Made by a program: the position numbers and the translations under genes
In this document: positions 63,081-64,000 of the stretch, piece by piece
Numbering within the stretch: the stretch's first letter is position 1
Layout: each line of letters begins with the position of its first letter
Notes under the pieces: generated by a model
Told to the model about the DNA's origin: nothing
The model's input: the letters and a program-made list of their open reading frames with translations, nothing else
Database searches by the model: none
Assembly: GCA_021166685.1 (NCBI GenBank)
Contig: JAJPEU010000010.1
Location: forward strand, 62,001 to 126,000
Source: Sulfurovum sp.
GTDB lineage: Bacteria > Campylobacterota > Campylobacteria > Campylobacterales > Sulfurovaceae
DNA length: 64,000 bases
Direction of reading: 5' to 3'

Positions 63081-64000
63081 CTATTCATGCGCAAGGCTTG
63101 ATCGATTGGCTTTGCGGAAAGTCTTAAGAGTTGTAATAGCAAGCGCGATAATAGCAGGTCCTAAGATAAATCCCCAGAATCCAAAAGTTGCCAATCCTCC
63201 CACAATGGCAAAAAATATAATAAACTCATTGATGCGATGGCTGTTCTTACTTACCTTGCGATTGACAAAATTTAAAATGACAAGCTTGACAATATTGTCG
63301 ATGAAAACTGCCATCATAACATACGAATACACAGAGATAATAAGTGCATTAATGATGTTGCCCTGAAGATACTCGTTTACTGCAACAGGAACCCAGACCA
63401 GCCCCGTCCCAAAAAGTGGAAGGATTGACACAAAGCCCACTAAAAATCCAAGCAATAAAGGGTTGTATCCATCAAAAAAAGCAATAAAAACTCCAAACGC
63501 CAATCCTTGCGCAATCATTACGCCCACCAAGGTATAGAAGACAACAGATACCATTATCGTCATCTCTGTAAAAAATTTTCGCTTTAGGGAACGCGCCAGA
63601 GGAATAATGGGAATAAAAAAGAAAATAAGCCTTCGACGGTACAAAGTTAAAAAGAAGAAAAATACAACAACCATCATCATATTGCCCAGCATGAGTATAA
63701 AGTTTTTTAACCCATTGCCAAGCCACCCTGCGAGAAATGCAGTAATCTCTTCTTTGCGTGTTTCTGACATTGGAAAAATGGTATCAATTGGGGATCTCAG
63801 CCATTCCAAATAGTACGGAAGGTTTTGACTCAAGGTTTCAGTTTTATCCAAAAGGGAGAGAATCATCGCCATACTATCTGCAGGACGACTAAGGAAATGA
63901 AATAAAAATACGGTAATTGGCATAAAAACAATCAATAAAAGTGCCAAGGCAACAATGCCGGCAGAAAGTACGGGAGCAAGAGTTTTTAGTTTGTTGTACC
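63081..64000 (-). CDS. AI-2E family transporter (partial, 5' end beyond the window)
   Basis: The last 306 codons of an AI-2E family (PF01594) membrane protein; the frame is open to the window edge, so the N-terminus is missing and the TTG at 63947 is only an internal codon. About seven helices are visible, with the characteristic FVSILPLFGTGLVWVP, NIVKLVILNFVNRKVSKN and GFWGFILGPAIIALA blocks. Members export small molecules or act as Na+/H+ antiporters. It ends with an SSLAHE tail, converging with the DUF948-like gene. Confidence 0.88.
   Translation of the reverse strand, partial: YNKLKTLAPVLSAGIVALALLLIVFMPITVFLFHFLSRPADSMAMILSLLDKTETLSQNLPYYLEWLRSPIDTIFPMSETRKEEITAFLAGWLGNGLKNFILMLGNMMMVVVFFFFLTLYRRRLIFFFIPIIPLARSLKRKFFTEMTIMVSVVFYTLVGVMIAQGLAFGVFIAFFDGYNPLLLGFLVGFVSILPLFGTGLVWVPVAVNEYLQGNIINALIISVYSYVMMAVFIDNIVKLVILNFVNRKVSKNSHRINEFIIFFAIVGGLATFGFWGFILGPAIIALAITTLKTFRKANRSSLAHE

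Noticed and set aside
1-64000. CRISPR array
   Set aside because: No run of regularly spaced direct repeats with unique spacers was seen; the only tandem repeats are the coding 33-bp units at 59509-59640.

Overview
The window comes from a Gram-negative, fairly AT-rich bacterium, most likely a Campylobacterota (epsilonproteobacterial) species close to Sulfurovum or Sulfurimonas. The reasons are the run carB-mreC-mreB-clpX-lpxA-fabZ-queH-lpxB, the lipid A and outer-membrane lipid genes, a TATAAT -10 with no clear -35 in front of the best promoters, and AAGGA-type ribosome sites. The genus is an inference; no rRNA is present. Most of the window is ordinary chromosome, interrupted by two accessory blocks rich in defence genes.

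Layout. 1-7.0 kb: small conserved genes (DUF503, YaiI, YwbE), a P2-type cation ATPase, upp and an unusual soluble FtsH-like AAA/zinc protease. 7.3-17.3 kb: first accessory block, a plus-strand cluster of seven tightly packed genes: an MmeI-like DNA methyltransferase, an AAA_13/RloC-like ATPase with a zinc-hook and a HEPN-type motif, an unrecognised 306-aa partner, a 36-aa ORF, a RhuM-family protein, an SF2 helicase and a GIY-YIG nuclease. Base composition shows that the methyltransferase specificity region and the RloC-like pair were brought in separately. 17.3-40.9 kb: housekeeping genes for c-di-GMP turnover, pyrimidine and purine supply, cell shape, ClpX, lipid A, fatty acids, queuosine, a Na+/H+ antiporter, signal peptidase, FolD, NAD synthetase, a cyclophilin and PyrF.

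41.1-53.8 kb: second accessory block, an integrated element in tRNA-Ser(GCU). It is bounded by a 20-bp direct repeat of the tRNA 3' end and has a tyrosine integrase, an AlpA-like HTH protein, a Rep-like protein with an ssDNA-binding-like protein, palindromic operators, and cargo all on the minus strand. The cargo is a dGTPase between two unrecognised proteins, a DUF2188 protein, and a two-gene restriction-modification-like unit whose main protein joins GIY-YIG, helicase and adenine methyltransferase domains. A decayed second copy of the element's right end at 48.4 kb suggests that it grew by accretion.

54.3-64.0 kb: SelO, RlpA, a two-RCK potassium channel with a small membrane partner, a basic repeat protein, a beta-barrel protein, MlaA and MlaC, a decayed IS3-type transposase, a DUF948-like/YtxH-like protein with an internal start, and a truncated AI-2E-family permease.

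The best candidates for something undescribed are the three-gene dGTPase module in the tRNA island, and the RloC-like ATPase with its 306-aa partner embedded in the methyltransferase-helicase-GIY-YIG cluster.
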